From Winogradskya consettensis (GTDB lineage Bacteria > Actinomycetota > Actinomycetes > Mycobacteriales > Micromonosporaceae): a DNA stretch of 64,000 nt. The stretch's first letter is position 1. Each line of letters starts with the position of its first letter. The translations under genes were made by a program, and so were the position numbers. Under the pieces are notes generated by a model. That model worked only from the letters and a program-made list of their open reading frames with translations, searched no databases and had not been told where the DNA came from. The DNA is taken from positions 54,506 to 118,505 of the forward strand of contig NZ_BOQP01000002.1 of the NCBI RefSeq assembly GCF_018332715.1. Direction: 5' to 3'. This document shows positions 25,536 to 33,812 of this stretch, one piece after another.

Positions 25536-27791
25536 ATGGAAGGCTCGCCGGTGCCCGACGACCTCACGCTGACCGTGCACGAACGACCGGGGCAGCTTCC
25601 CCGCCGCGGCATCGTCCGGCTGCATCCGGAGGTGATGGCCGCGCTCGCCATCAATCCCGGCGATCCACTTCGGCTCACCGGCCGGCGGACCACGGCGGGC
25701 GTCGCGGCGCGGGCCGATGCGGGGGCGAGCCGTGCGGCGCTCTACGCCGACGATCTGACCATCGGCAACCTGCAGCTGCGCGATGGCGACGAGGTGACCG
25801 TGACGCCGCTGCCGGTGGTCGCGGCCCGCCGGGTCACGCTCGCCGGTCCGCCGGAGATCACCGCGGTGGTGACCGGGGAGATGCTGCGCCTGGCCCTGCT
25901 GGGCAAGGTCGTCACGGCCGGTGACGACGTCTCGCTGCTGCCGCAGGACGTACTGCCGCAGGCCGGGCATCGCGCGCTGATCGACGGCGTCCGCCGGAGC
26001 CTGGCCAACCGGGTGGGCTATCTCTGGACCAGTCAGCTCCTGCAGGTGGTCGAGGTCGAGGACGCCGAGGGTGCGCTGGTCACGATGGACACGGTGGTTG
26101 CCTGGCAGGGCACCCGTCTTTCATCGGTACGCCCGGAGCGGCCGGTCGCCGTCACCACGTGGGAGTCCGCGTCCATGGCTCCGCCGACTGATAGTCCAGG
26201 CTTGGGTAGCGGCACAGCGACGCCACCGCCCAGCATCGACGACCTGCCGGGGTTGCGTGCTCAGGCGCAGGAGCTGACCGAGCTGCTCGACCTCGGTTTC
26301 CACCACCGCGAGGTGCTCAACCGGCTGGGCACCACGGTCTCGCTCGGCGTGCTGGTCACCGGTCCGGCGGGCTCCGGCAAGTCGGCCCTGGTCCGCGCGG
26401 TCGCCGCCGGGGTGGGTGCGGAGGTCCGCTCGGTGTGGGCACCGGAGCTGGCGGCGCTGACCAACGACTCAGCGGCCACCCGCCTGCGTGACCTGGCCCG
26501 CGACCTCAAGGCGACCGAGCGCGGCGTGCTGCTGATCAGCGATGTCGAGGCGCTCGCCCCGCGCGAGGATCCCGGCCCGCTCGCCACCGTCTTCCGGCAG
26601 GTGCTCACCGATCTGGTCGGCTCCGGCGCGGCGGTGGTCTGCACGACGAGCCGCCCCGAATCCGTGGACACCTCGCTGCGCGCGCCCGACCTGCTGGCCG
26701 TGCAGCTCGCGGTGCCCCTGCCGGACACGTCCATGCGCAACGACCAGCTGCGGGTGCTGACCAGGGGCATGCCGCTGGCCGAGGACGTGCGCCTCGATGA
26801 CGTGGCCGCCCGTACGCCCGGCTTCGTCGCCGCCGACCTGGGTGCGCTCGCCCGCGAGGCCGGGGTGCACGCGGCGCTGCGGCAGAAGGAGACCGAGTCG
26901 CCGACCGTGGCGATGGCCGACTTCGAGGCGGCGCTCGACGTGGTCCGCCCGACCTCGATGGCCGACTCCACGCTGGAGGTCGCCCACGTGACCCTCGACG
27001 ACGTCGGTGACATGACCGAGGTCAAGGAGGTGCTCACCGAGTCGGTGCTCTGGCCGCTGACCTATCCGGACACGTTCGCCCGGCTCGGTGTGCAGCCGCC
27101 GCGCGGAGTGCTGCTCTACGGCCCGCCCGGGTGCGGCAAGACGTACCTGGTCAAGGCGATCGCGGGTACGGGTAAGGCGAACGTGCTCTCGGTGAAGGGC
27201 GCCGAGCTGCTCAGCAAGTGGGTCGGCGACAGCGAGCGCGCCGTCCGCGAGTTGTTCCGCCGGGCCAGGGAGGCCGCGCCGACGCTGATCTTCCTGGACG
27301 AGGTGGACGCGCTCGCCCCGACCCGCGGCCAGGCCACCGACGGTGGCACGACCGACCGGGTGGTGGCGGCGCTGCTCACCGAGCTGGACGGCGTGGAGTC
27401 GCTGCGCAACGTGGTGGTGATCGGCGCGACGAACCGTCCCGACCTGATCGACCCGGCGTTGCTGCGCCCGGGCCGGTTGGAGCGCCTGGTCTTCGTGCCG
27501 CCGCCGGACGGCGAGGCGCGCGCGGCGATCCTGCGCGCGTCGTCCAAGTCCGTGCCGCTGGACGAGGCGGTCGACCTGGACGCGCTCGGCGCCGACCTGG
27601 AGGGCTTCTCCGCGGCGGACTGTGCGGCGCTGATCCGTGAGGCGGCGCTGGCGGCGATGCGTCAGTCGCTCGACGCCACGACCGTGACCGCCGAGCACGT
27701 GGCGAGCGCGCGCAAGCGGGTGCGGCCGTCGCTCGATCCGGTGCAGGTCGCGTGGCTTGAGGCGTACGCGTCAACGCACTCTGCCGGGTAG
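25536..27791 (+). CDS. Cdc48/VCP-like AAA+ ATPase with degenerate first ATPase ring
   Basis: The 751-aa protein has a Cdc48-like N domain (double-psi barrel and second lobe, about 8-195), a linker, AAA domain D1 (about 240-470) and AAA domain D2 (about 485-740). D2 is complete: Walker A GPPGCGKT (529-536), Walker B IFLDEVDA (585-592), sensor IGATNRPDLID and arginine fingers in LLRPGRLER. D1 keeps Walker A GPAGSGKS (276-283), but its Walker B reads LLISDVEA (332-339), so the catalytic Glu after D336 is Val, and the arginine-finger segment is LRAPDLL. Cdc48-type enzymes unfold proteins. Mycobacteria have a similar protein (Rv0435c), whose role is unclear. ATG 25536 precedes a possible GTG at 25551. 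Confidence 0.87.
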   Translation: MEGSPVPDDLTLTVHERPGQLPRRGIVRLHPEVMAALAINPGDPLRLTGRRTTAGVAARADAGASRAALYADDLTIGNLQLRDGDEVTVTPLPVVAARRVTLAGPPEITAVVTGEMLRLALLGKVVTAGDDVSLLPQDVLPQAGHRALIDGVRRSLANRVGYLWTSQLLQVVEVEDAEGALVTMDTVVAWQGTRLSSVRPERPVAVTTWESASMAPPTDSPGLGSGTATPPPSIDDLPGLRAQAQELTELLDLGFHHREVLNRLGTTVSLGVLVTGPAGSGKSALVRAVAAGVGAEVRSVWAPELAALTNDSAATRLRDLARDLKATERGVLLISDVEALAPREDPGPLATVFRQVLTDLVGSGAAVVCTTSRPESVDTSLRAPDLLAVQLAVPLPDTSMRNDQLRVLTRGMPLAEDVRLDDVAARTPGFVAADLGALAREAGVHAALRQKETESPTVAMADFEAALDVVRPTSMADSTLEVAHVTLDDVGDMTEVKEVLTESVLWPLTYPDTFARLGVQPPRGVLLYGPPGCGKTYLVKAIAGTGKANVLSVKGAELLSKWVGDSERAVRELFRRAREAAPTLIFLDEVDALAPTRGQATDGGTTDRVVAALLTELDGVESLRNVVVIGATNRPDLIDPALLRPGRLERLVFVPPPDGEARAAILRASSKSVPLDEAVDLDALGADLEGFSAADCAALIREAALAAMRQSLDATTVTAEHVASARKRVRPSLDPVQVAWLEAYASTHSAG

Positions 27792-27796
27792 CCGGA

Positions 27797-28117
27797 CTAA
27801 CGACGGCGGGTGCGGGCCCGGGTTGATCGCAGGCGCCGGAGCCGGCCGATCAGGACCGGGTCGTGCTCCAGCGCCGCCGGGTTGTCCAGCAGCCCGTTGA
27901 GCAACTGGTAATAGCGGGTCGACGACAGAGCGAACGCGTCCCGGATCGCCTGCTCCTTGGAGCCGGCGTGCTTCCACCACTTCTGCTCGAACGCGAGGAT
28001 CTGCAGCTCACGGTCGGTGAGAGCGGGCGCGGGCTCCGCCTCCTCGCGGGGGGCGGGCACCTGCTGCGACTCGGTGGAGGCGGCTTGCTGTGGCTCGGTG
28101 GAGGCGTCGGGTTGCAT
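27797..28117 (-). CDS. DUF3263-domain protein
   Basis: A 106-aa protein with a disordered Gln/Glu/Pro N-terminus and the DUF3263 helical core LTDRELQILAFEQKWWKHAG, followed by IRDAFALSSTRYYQLLN, a likely helix-turn-helix. The basic tail RSTRARTRRR may contact nucleic acid. DUF3263 is an actinobacterial family of unknown role and resembles small DNA-binding proteins. ATG 28117 has GAGGAA 6 nt upstream and is preferred to ATG 28147 (10 residues longer). Confidence 0.83.
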   Translation of the reverse strand: MQPDASTEPQQAASTESQQVPAPREEAEPAPALTDRELQILAFEQKWWKHAGSKEQAIRDAFALSSTRYYQLLNGLLDNPAALEHDPVLIGRLRRLRSTRARTRRR

Positions 28118-28155
28118 GAGGATTCCTCGCAGATGGTCGGCGAGCACACACGAAA

Positions 28156-28192
28156 GGGGGACCGTCGTAATCCTCGCAGCCGACGATCCCCC
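28156..28192 (-). terminator. Hairpin downstream of the ABC exporter operon
   Basis: GGGGGA (28156-28161) pairs with TCCCCC (28187-28192), and CGTCG (28163-28167) pairs with CGACG (28181-28185), with one mismatch between. It lies between the permease stop (28219) and the DUF3263 start (28117). On the minus strand it is followed by CCTTTCG. It is a plausible terminator. Confidence 0.5.
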
Positions 28193-28218
28193 GCGCGCGC
28201 CTTCCAGGGCAAATTACT

Positions 28219-29229
28219 TCACGTGATGTCTCGGCTACGCATAGTCCACATTGCGATACCGACCACGACCACCAGCAACGCGATCAGCCCGCCACCCGCC
28301 GCGTGCCAGGTGAGATCGAGGGTGTTCGGCTCGCAGCCGTTGTTGCCGGAGAAGTTGCAGGAATTCCAGTCCGTGATCGTCACGGTCTTGTCCATCCACG
28401 CCGTCGCCCACGAGGTTGCGAGCACCACCTCGGCGAACCGTACGTTCGCCATGGCCAGCACGATGTAGAGGCCGAACTGGAGCAGCACCACCACACCGAC
28501 CGCGACGCCCATCGCGACCGCCGTGTGCCGGCCGATCGAGGCGAGCCCGAAGCCGACCGCGCCGGCGACCAGCACCAGGGCCAGCCCGCGCAGTTCCATC
28601 AGCACGATGGACTGCCAGGCTCCCGAGGTCATCGTGTCGAGCGAGCCGCGCAGATTCGCGATCAGGGCGAACACGCCGGTCCAGGCAGCCATGAGCACGA
28701 TCGTGAACCCGGTCAGCAGGCTGAGCAACGCGCCGATCTTGGTGCTCAGCACCTGCAGCCGCCGGGGCCGCCAGAGCAGCAGGTTCATCATGCCGCCGCT
28801 GGCCCACTCGGCACCCACGAAGGACGCTCCGATCACGAACGCCGCCACCGCCACGATCGCGGCCAGCGCGGTGATCATGTTCGGGAACTGCTCGCGGAAG
28901 TCGAACGTGGCCGGCATGTACCACGCGGCCTGGAAGTCCGACGTCTGCGGCTGGTAGACGTCGTCGCAGTTCGTGGGCCAGTTGGACGCGTCGGGCGTAC
29001 CCTGGGCTGCCACGCAGGTCTGCTTGTCCGTCGCCGACTGCCGGACCGCGGCCTGGAACTCGCTGTCGGCCTTCGCCTGCGCCGCGGCGATCGTCGCCGG
29101 GGTGTTCTTCTCGTTGGTGAAGAACATGCCGACCGCGATCGCGATCAGCACGAGGATCACGCCACCCAGCAGGAACTTCGTGAACCGGCGCTTGCCCAGC
29201 CGCCGCGTCTCCGCCGTGTAGAGGCTCAT
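28219..29229 (-). CDS. ABC-2 type exporter permease
   Basis: A 336-aa membrane protein with six predicted helices. The first (FLLGGVILVLIAIAVGMFF) is followed by a large extracytoplasmic loop of about 90 residues with three cysteines (TCVAAQG, NCDD). The rest form a typical ABC-2 core. A second Cys-containing loop (SCNFSGNNGCEP) precedes the last helix. The ATG at 29229 overlaps the ATPase stop (ATGA) and is preferred to the ATG 9 nt upstream. It works with the ATPase encoded just upstream; the substrate is unknown. Confidence 0.87.
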   Translation of the reverse strand: MSLYTAETRRLGKRRFTKFLLGGVILVLIAIAVGMFFTNEKNTPATIAAAQAKADSEFQAAVRQSATDKQTCVAAQGTPDASNWPTNCDDVYQPQTSDFQAAWYMPATFDFREQFPNMITALAAIVAVAAFVIGASFVGAEWASGGMMNLLLWRPRRLQVLSTKIGALLSLLTGFTIVLMAAWTGVFALIANLRGSLDTMTSGAWQSIVLMELRGLALVLVAGAVGFGLASIGRHTAVAMGVAVGVVVLLQFGLYIVLAMANVRFAEVVLATSWATAWMDKTVTITDWNSCNFSGNNGCEPNTLDLTWHAAGGGLIALLVVVVGIAMWTMRSRDIT

Positions 29230-30224
29230 CGTCCCCACCCGCCGCTCTGTGCCGGGGCGGTCCCCGACATCACCGTCTGGTCCACCTGGCGGTTCTCACC
29301 CTGGACGGGCGCGGTGCCGGTCAGCTCCAGGAACACGCTCTCGAGGTCGGCGGTGACCGGGCTGAGCTCGCTCACGTAGACGCCGCGCTCGGCCAGCGTG
29401 CGGGTGACCGCGCTCGGCTGGGCCAGCCCCGAGACCATCAGATGGTCCGGCTCGACGACGACCTGGGCGCCGGCGTCCCGCAACGCCGCTGCCGAAGAGG
29501 TGAGGTCGGAGACGGCTTCCAGGCGTACGCGCAGCGAAGTGGAAGCATGCGTGGCAAGCACCTCCGCCACCGAACCCGCGGCGACCCGCCGTCCGGCCGC
29601 GATGATCGTGACGGAGTCACAGATCAGCTGGATCTCGCCCAGGATGTGGCTGGAGAGCAGCACGGTCATCCCGCTCTCGGCGAGACCGGCCATCAGCCCG
29701 CGCATCTCCCGGATGCCACCCGGGTCGAGCCCGTTCGCCGGCTCGTCCAGGATCAGCAGCTTCGGATTCTTGAGCAGCGCGGACGCGACCGCCAGCCGCT
29801 GCTTCATGCCCAGCGAGTAGGTCTTGACCCGGTCCTTCGACCGGTCCCGCAGACCGACCAGCTCGAGGACCTCGAAAACCCTGGTCCTGGGTACGCCACC
29901 CGCGTCGGCGAGCAGCGACAGCGTGTCCTGAGCGGAGAAGTTCCCGAAGAACTGCGGGCTCTCGACGATCGCGCCGACCGAGCCGGCGACCTCGGGCAGC
30001 GCTTGGGGCACCTCCCGGCCGAGAATCGACATGCGCCCGCCGTTGGGCCGGATCAGACCGAGCAACGTACGCAGCGTGGTGGTCTTGCCGGAGCCGTTGG
30101 GGCCGAGGAAGCCGTGCACCTGTCCCGCCTCGACGACCATGTCGAAGCCGTCCAGCGCCTTCCGCACCCCCTTCCGGCTGCGGTAGGTCTTCTGCAGACC
30201 CGCTATCTCCAGGACGGCACTCAA
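29226..30224 (-). CDS. ABC exporter ATP-binding protein
   Basis: The ATPase has Walker A GPNGSGKT, a YSLGMKQRLAVA signature (LSGGQ replaced by SLGMK, as is usual in drug-export ATPases), Walker B LLILDEPANGLDP and H-loop LLSSHIL. I chose TTG 30224 because AGGAGG sits 6 nt upstream and the family sequence VLEIAGLQKTY begins there, giving 332 aa; ATG 30272 would add 16 residues. The C-terminal accessory region (about 215-310) is common in bacitracin- or lantibiotic-type exporters. First gene of a two-gene operon. Confidence 0.9.
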   Translation of the reverse strand: MSAVLEIAGLQKTYRSRKGVRKALDGFDMVVEAGQVHGFLGPNGSGKTTTLRTLLGLIRPNGGRMSILGREVPQALPEVAGSVGAIVESPQFFGNFSAQDTLSLLADAGGVPRTRVFEVLELVGLRDRSKDRVKTYSLGMKQRLAVASALLKNPKLLILDEPANGLDPGGIREMRGLMAGLAESGMTVLLSSHILGEIQLICDSVTIIAAGRRVAAGSVAEVLATHASTSLRVRLEAVSDLTSSAAALRDAGAQVVVEPDHLMVSGLAQPSAVTRTLAERGVYVSELSPVTADLESVFLELTGTAPVQGENRQVDQTVMSGTAPAQSGGWGR

Positions 30225-30369
30225 GCCGGTCCTCCTTGCTCGGTCGACGATGACCTGCGTCACCCTATGCACCCCGCGCCACCTCGCCGAGGTCCCGCGC
30301 CGACTCGAGCCGAGAAGCGGTACGACCAGCTGTCACCTGCGCCTTTGATCCCCCGCTGGGGACGGCGCC

Positions 30370-30400
30370 GGCCCGGCCGCCGCGTGCAGGCGGCCGGGCC
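30370..30400 (-). terminator. Intrinsic terminator after the carbohydrate-binding protein gene
   Basis: A perfect 12-bp GC-rich stem (GGCCCGGCCGCC at 30370-30381 with its complement at 30389-30400) and a 7-nt loop begin 8 nt past the stop codon of the minus-strand gene. No long T-tract follows, as is common in high-GC actinobacteria. Confidence 0.7.
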
Positions 30401-30407
30401 TACGGTG

Positions 30408-32078
30408 TCAGGCGCGGCCGGAACCGGCCGTGACCGTGGCGATCAGGGTGCCGGAGAGGGTGCCTCCGGTGTAGAGGCCGCCGCCGACCGCGGTGCCGCT
30501 GACCGAGCCGCCGGTGTAGACGCGGTACTGCGTGCCGCGGGTGACGGTGGGCAGGTCGAAGATCACGCCCTTGAGTACGCGGGTCGAGGTGAAGGACGCG
30601 AGCTGAGTGCCGGACGTGGTGGCCAGGTGGAAGACCGTGCCGGCGGGCTGGTTCGCGGAGAAGGAGTACGCCACCCAGCCCTGGCCGCTCGTCGGCAGGG
30701 TGCTGGTCGACGCGGTGAGGCCGGTGGCCACGATCGTGCCGCCGGTCATCGTGAGCGCGCCGTTGGAGTCGAGACCGCCCTCGCCGCCGCCGCGGGTCGG
30801 TGAGCCGTTGGCCACCACGACGCCGCCGGAGATGGTCAGGACGCCGTTGCTGTCCAGGCCGTCCGTGCCGCCGTTCACCGTGACGACGCCGCCTGTCACC
30901 CTGATGAAGGCGTAGGGGGCGTTCTGCATCTCGGGCACGCCCTCCTCCGCCGCGTTGACGGCGTCGTCGGTGGCGGTGACCGTGATGGTGCCGCCGGCGA
31001 GGGTGGTCTGCATGGCTTCCAGGCCCTCGTACGACTTGGTGACGGTGACCGTGCCCGCCGAGACGGTCAGCGCGGTGTCGGCGTGCACCGCGTCGTCGCC
31101 GCTCGCCGCGGTCACCGTGCCGCCGTCGATGGTGATGTTCGCGTTGGAGTGGATGCCGTCGTCCGACGAGTTCACGTTGACGGAGCCGTCGCTGACCACG
31201 ACGAGGACGCCGCCCTTTACGCCCTTGGTCGAGGCGGTGCCGGGGGTGGTGCCGCTGCCCCCGCCCGTGGTGGCGGTGAGTGCGCCGCCTGCCACGATCA
31301 CGTCGGTGGTGGCGTCGATACCGTCGCCTGTGGCGGTGAGTGTGCGGGTGCCGGCGCCGAGGTAGACGTACCCCTTGGTGGTGTCGGTGGCATCGTTCGA
31401 CTTGATGGCGTCGCCCCCGGCGGTGATGCGCTGGGTGCCGCCGGTCAGCACGACGTAGTCCTGGCCGCGGATGCCCTCGTCGGCGGCGGTGACGGTGAGC
31501 GCCCCGGCATCGATGACGAGGCCGTCCTCGGTGGCGATGCCGTCGGCGGCGTTTCCGCGTACGGTCAGCGCGCCGTTGCCCGTGAGGGTGAGGTCCGCCT
31601 CGCTGAACAGAGCCGCGGTCTGGCTCTGCCCAGCCGCGTCGGTGAGGCTGTTCGTCGTGCCGTCGGGCAGCACCACCATGACCTCGTCGGCAGCGGTCAC
31701 CGCCAGGGGTGCCGCCGTCGAGCTGGTGATGCTCGCGTTGTTCAGGATCAGCCGCACGATGCCGGTGCCCGTGCTGTTCACGACGATGCGCCCGTTGGTG
31801 AGGGAGCCCGCGAAGCGGTACGTACCCGCGGCGGTGATCGTCACGGTGCTGCCGCTGATCGTGACGCCGGGGCCCGCGGACGTGGCGCCCGTGCCGGTGA
31901 GCGTGACCGCCACTTCGTCCGCGGTGTTCCAGGTGTGGTCCGCAGCGTCGTCGTGATCCGGGGCGTTCGCCGCGAGCGCCTGGGCGGCGGCCGGTCCGGC
32001 GGCAGCCGGCGCTGCTGTCGTGGGGACCACCACGAGAGTGGCCAGGAGGGCGGCCATGGGGACGAGGGTCTTGCGCAT
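30408..32078 (-). CDS. Secreted carbohydrate-binding-domain (DUF4353-type) repeat protein
   Basis: A 556-aa protein with signal peptide MRKTLVPMAALLATLVVVPT (cleavage near AAPAAAG), then a repetitive beta-helix-like body. Repeated short units such as ISGSTVTITAAGTYRFAGS, DEGIRGQDYVVLTGG, DDGIHSNANITIDGG and DGLDSNGVLTISGG each start with D-x-x-I/L. This is the pattern of the carbohydrate-binding domain family seen beside CotH and VTC proteins. It is probably cell-surface or released. AGGAG lies 5 nt before the ATG. It is 8 nt downstream of the VTC gene on the same strand, so it is the third gene of that operon. Confidence 0.85.
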   Translation of the reverse strand: MRKTLVPMAALLATLVVVPTTAAPAAAGPAAAQALAANAPDHDDAADHTWNTADEVAVTLTGTGATSAGPGVTISGSTVTITAAGTYRFAGSLTNGRIVVNSTGTGIVRLILNNASITSSTAAPLAVTAADEVMVVLPDGTTNSLTDAAGQSQTAALFSEADLTLTGNGALTVRGNAADGIATEDGLVIDAGALTVTAADEGIRGQDYVVLTGGTQRITAGGDAIKSNDATDTTKGYVYLGAGTRTLTATGDGIDATTDVIVAGGALTATTGGGSGTTPGTASTKGVKGGVLVVVSDGSVNVNSSDDGIHSNANITIDGGTVTAASGDDAVHADTALTVSAGTVTVTKSYEGLEAMQTTLAGGTITVTATDDAVNAAEEGVPEMQNAPYAFIRVTGGVVTVNGGTDGLDSNGVLTISGGVVVANGSPTRGGGEGGLDSNGALTMTGGTIVATGLTASTSTLPTSGQGWVAYSFSANQPAGTVFHLATTSGTQLASFTSTRVLKGVIFDLPTVTRGTQYRVYTGGSVSGTAVGGGLYTGGTLSGTLIATVTAGSGRA

Positions 32079-32086
32079 CGTTACTC

Positions 32087-32833
32087 CTACTCGGTGGGGG
32101 TGAAGTGGCGCCGGAGGAGGCGGCGCCACGGTCCTGAGGGGAGGTGCGGGCGCAGCGCGGCGAGGCCGGTCGCGTACTTCGAGATCGCGATGGGCCGGTG
32201 GCCGTGCGCCCAGAGCAGCCGGTCGGCCTCGGCCGCCGCCGCGAGGGTCTTGGTCTCGACCACGACGAGATCCGGCAGGCTGAGCTCCGCGGCGCCGCCG
32301 AGGTCGGCCCAGTTGAGGCCCACGTCGATCGTCAGGCGGCTCTGTGACCTGGGCATGAACAGCGTTGCCCGGTGGTAGTCGGTGGCCAGCACCGGGCCCA
32401 GATCGCCCGGTTCGGCGCCGAGCAGGCCGTCCACGAACCAGCGGCCCGGGGTCACGTCGTGGTGGTCGTCGGGGGGATGCGGGAGCCGGGACTTGGCGGT
32501 GCCACCCCGGCCCGCCTCGGTCTTGACCTCCAGCCAGCACGCGCCGGAGTCGACGTACGTCCGGGTGCGCACCTTGAACCGGCGGCGCCGGCGCAGCGCG
32601 GTGAGCCGGTAACTGGTCAGCTCCGGGGTATCGAAGTAGACCGAGGCGTAGCGGAAGAGCCGCAGCCCTTCGATGTCCAGCGCCCGGGCGCCCCGGGTCA
32701 GCTCCGGCAGCAGTGCGTGCAGGTCCGCGCGGCGGAGCACGTACTTGCGGTCGCGGCGGGTCATCAGCGCGGCCCGGTCGGTGAGCTCGGCGAGCCCGAT
32801 CGGGGGCAGCCGGTCGAGGGTCTCCGCGATCAC
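32087..32833 (-). CDS. VTC-domain polyphosphate polymerase-like protein
   Basis: A 248-aa protein with the tunnel fold of VTC/CYTH enzymes. The ligands match the yeast Vtc4 pattern: RRDRKYVL (K30), KVRTRTY (R89, R91), WLEVKTE (E102, K104), SRLTIDV (R166, D170), VVVETKT (E193, K195) and ISKYATG (K219). VTC domains make polyphosphate from ATP in eukaryotes; bacterial relatives are less studied. Start GTG 32833 overlaps the DUF4956 stop (GTGA). The long frame continuing upstream is a shadow of the DUF4956 gene. In other actinobacteria this pair often travels with a CotH kinase, which is absent here. Confidence 0.85.
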   Translation of the reverse strand: MIAETLDRLPPIGLAELTDRAALMTRRDRKYVLRRADLHALLPELTRGARALDIEGLRLFRYASVYFDTPELTSYRLTALRRRRRFKVRTRTYVDSGACWLEVKTEAGRGGTAKSRLPHPPDDHHDVTPGRWFVDGLLGAEPGDLGPVLATDYHRATLFMPRSQSRLTIDVGLNWADLGGAAELSLPDLVVVETKTLAAAAEADRLLWAHGHRPIAISKYATGLAALRPHLPSGPWRRLLRRHFTPTE

Positions 32834-33414
32834 TTCGCCACCGCCCTCTCCCGGACCGGCAGGGCGGACCGGGCCGGGAGGGAGTAGCGGACCTCGACGA
32901 CGGTGGTCTCGGTGACCAGGTCGACCCGCTCGACCGTGGCGGCGTGCACCCGCCCGCCGAGGAGCTGTTCGAGCCGCGCGACCAGGGCGGTCTCGTCCGT
33001 GATGGCCTCGTCGAGCACCACCGTCTGCCGCCGGTAGCTCCGGAAGACGCGGGGGTGATCGCCGACGTACATGACCGCGATGACGAGCGCCATCAGCGAC
33101 GGGGCGAGCCAGAACGAGTCGCCGCCGAGCGGCCCCAGGATGCCCAGCGCCAGCGCGGAGAAGTAGTACGCGACCTCGTGCTGGTCCAGCTCCGTCGAGC
33201 GGAGCCGGATGATCGACAGCACCCCGAACAAGCCCAGCCCGAGCCCGGCCCCGACGGTGCTGGAGGTCAGCGACCCGGCCACCGCGAGCACGCCGACGTT
33301 GACGCCGAGGAACGCGGTGATCAGGTCGCGACGCCGGTGCCGTGGGAAGTAGAGGCCGAAGACCAGGACGCTCACAGCGACCAGGTCGATCAGGAACAGC
33401 GTGAGCCGGGCCAT
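32830..33414 (-). CDS. DUF4956 membrane protein
   Basis: A 194-aa membrane protein with four helices in the first 125 residues, including the conserved FGVLSIIRLRSTELDQHEVAYYF segment (given here in part) that marks DUF4956. A cytoplasmic C-terminal domain of about 70 residues follows. ATG 33414 has GGAGG 5 nt upstream; a longer frame to 33474 is less likely. DUF4956 proteins are encoded next to VTC-domain proteins; they may pass or anchor the polyphosphate product at the membrane. First gene of the operon DUF4956, VTC, carbohydrate-binding protein. Confidence 0.87.
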   Translation of the reverse strand: MARLTLFLIDLVAVSVLVFGLYFPRHRRRDLITAFLGVNVGVLAVAGSLTSSTVGAGLGLGLFGVLSIIRLRSTELDQHEVAYYFSALALGILGPLGGDSFWLAPSLMALVIAVMYVGDHPRVFRSYRRQTVVLDEAITDETALVARLEQLLGGRVHAATVERVDLVTETTVVEVRYSLPARSALPVRERAVAK

Positions 33415-33593
33415 CGGCGCCTCCAGTGCGGTGGCCGCTCGGTGAACGAGCGGCAAACAATCCATGACTTTCAATGGAGGCTAGAGGTCTGGGAGCGTTT
33501 CCAACCTAAGAATCAGCTGTGAATCCATAGATGGCTATCGATTAGCTGTCCTTACGGAAGGAGAGGACTCGCTCACACCTCGGGACGGCAGGG

Positions 33594-33621
33594 TTGGCTT
33601 CCCGGTGCTTGCACGTAAGGT
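33594..33621 (+). promoter_or_regulatory. Putative promoter of the thrC riboswitch transcript
   Basis: TTGGCT (33594-33599) and TAAGGT (33616-33621) are 16 nt apart and lie about 20 nt before the first riboswitch stem, at the right distance for a transcript that begins just before it. The remaining intergenic bases 33415-33593 show no gene. Confidence 0.4.
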
Positions 33622-33640
33622 GGAGGAAACAACTGAATAC

Positions 33641-33799
33641 CTCATCCAGAGGGGCTGAGGGATACGGCCCGATGACGCCCCGGCAACCACCGTGTCCGCA
33701 CTCTGCTCGTCACTGACGACGAGCAATCAAAGAGTGCGGCGTGCGGCAGGTGCTAATTCCGTCCCGTTTCGCGGAGATTCCGCGTCCGGGGAAGATGAG
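33641..33799 (+). promoter_or_regulatory. SAM-I (S-box) riboswitch controlling threonine synthase
   Basis: The S-box core is present in order: 5' P1 strand CTCATC (33641-33646), AGAGGGGCTGAGGGA, the kink-turn/pseudoknot part CCCGATGACGCCCCGGCAACC, a long P3 (CCGCACTCT...AGAGTGCGG with an inner GCTCGTC/GACGAGC stem), GGTGCTAATTCC (33749-33760), P4 CGCGG/CCGCG and the 3' P1 strand GATGAG (33794-33799). The thrC ribosome site AGGAG starts at 33801, one base after P1. No terminator hairpin lies between, so SAM binding most likely controls translation initiation. Confidence 0.92.
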
Positions 33800-33812
33800 A
33801 AGGAGCCTCGTC

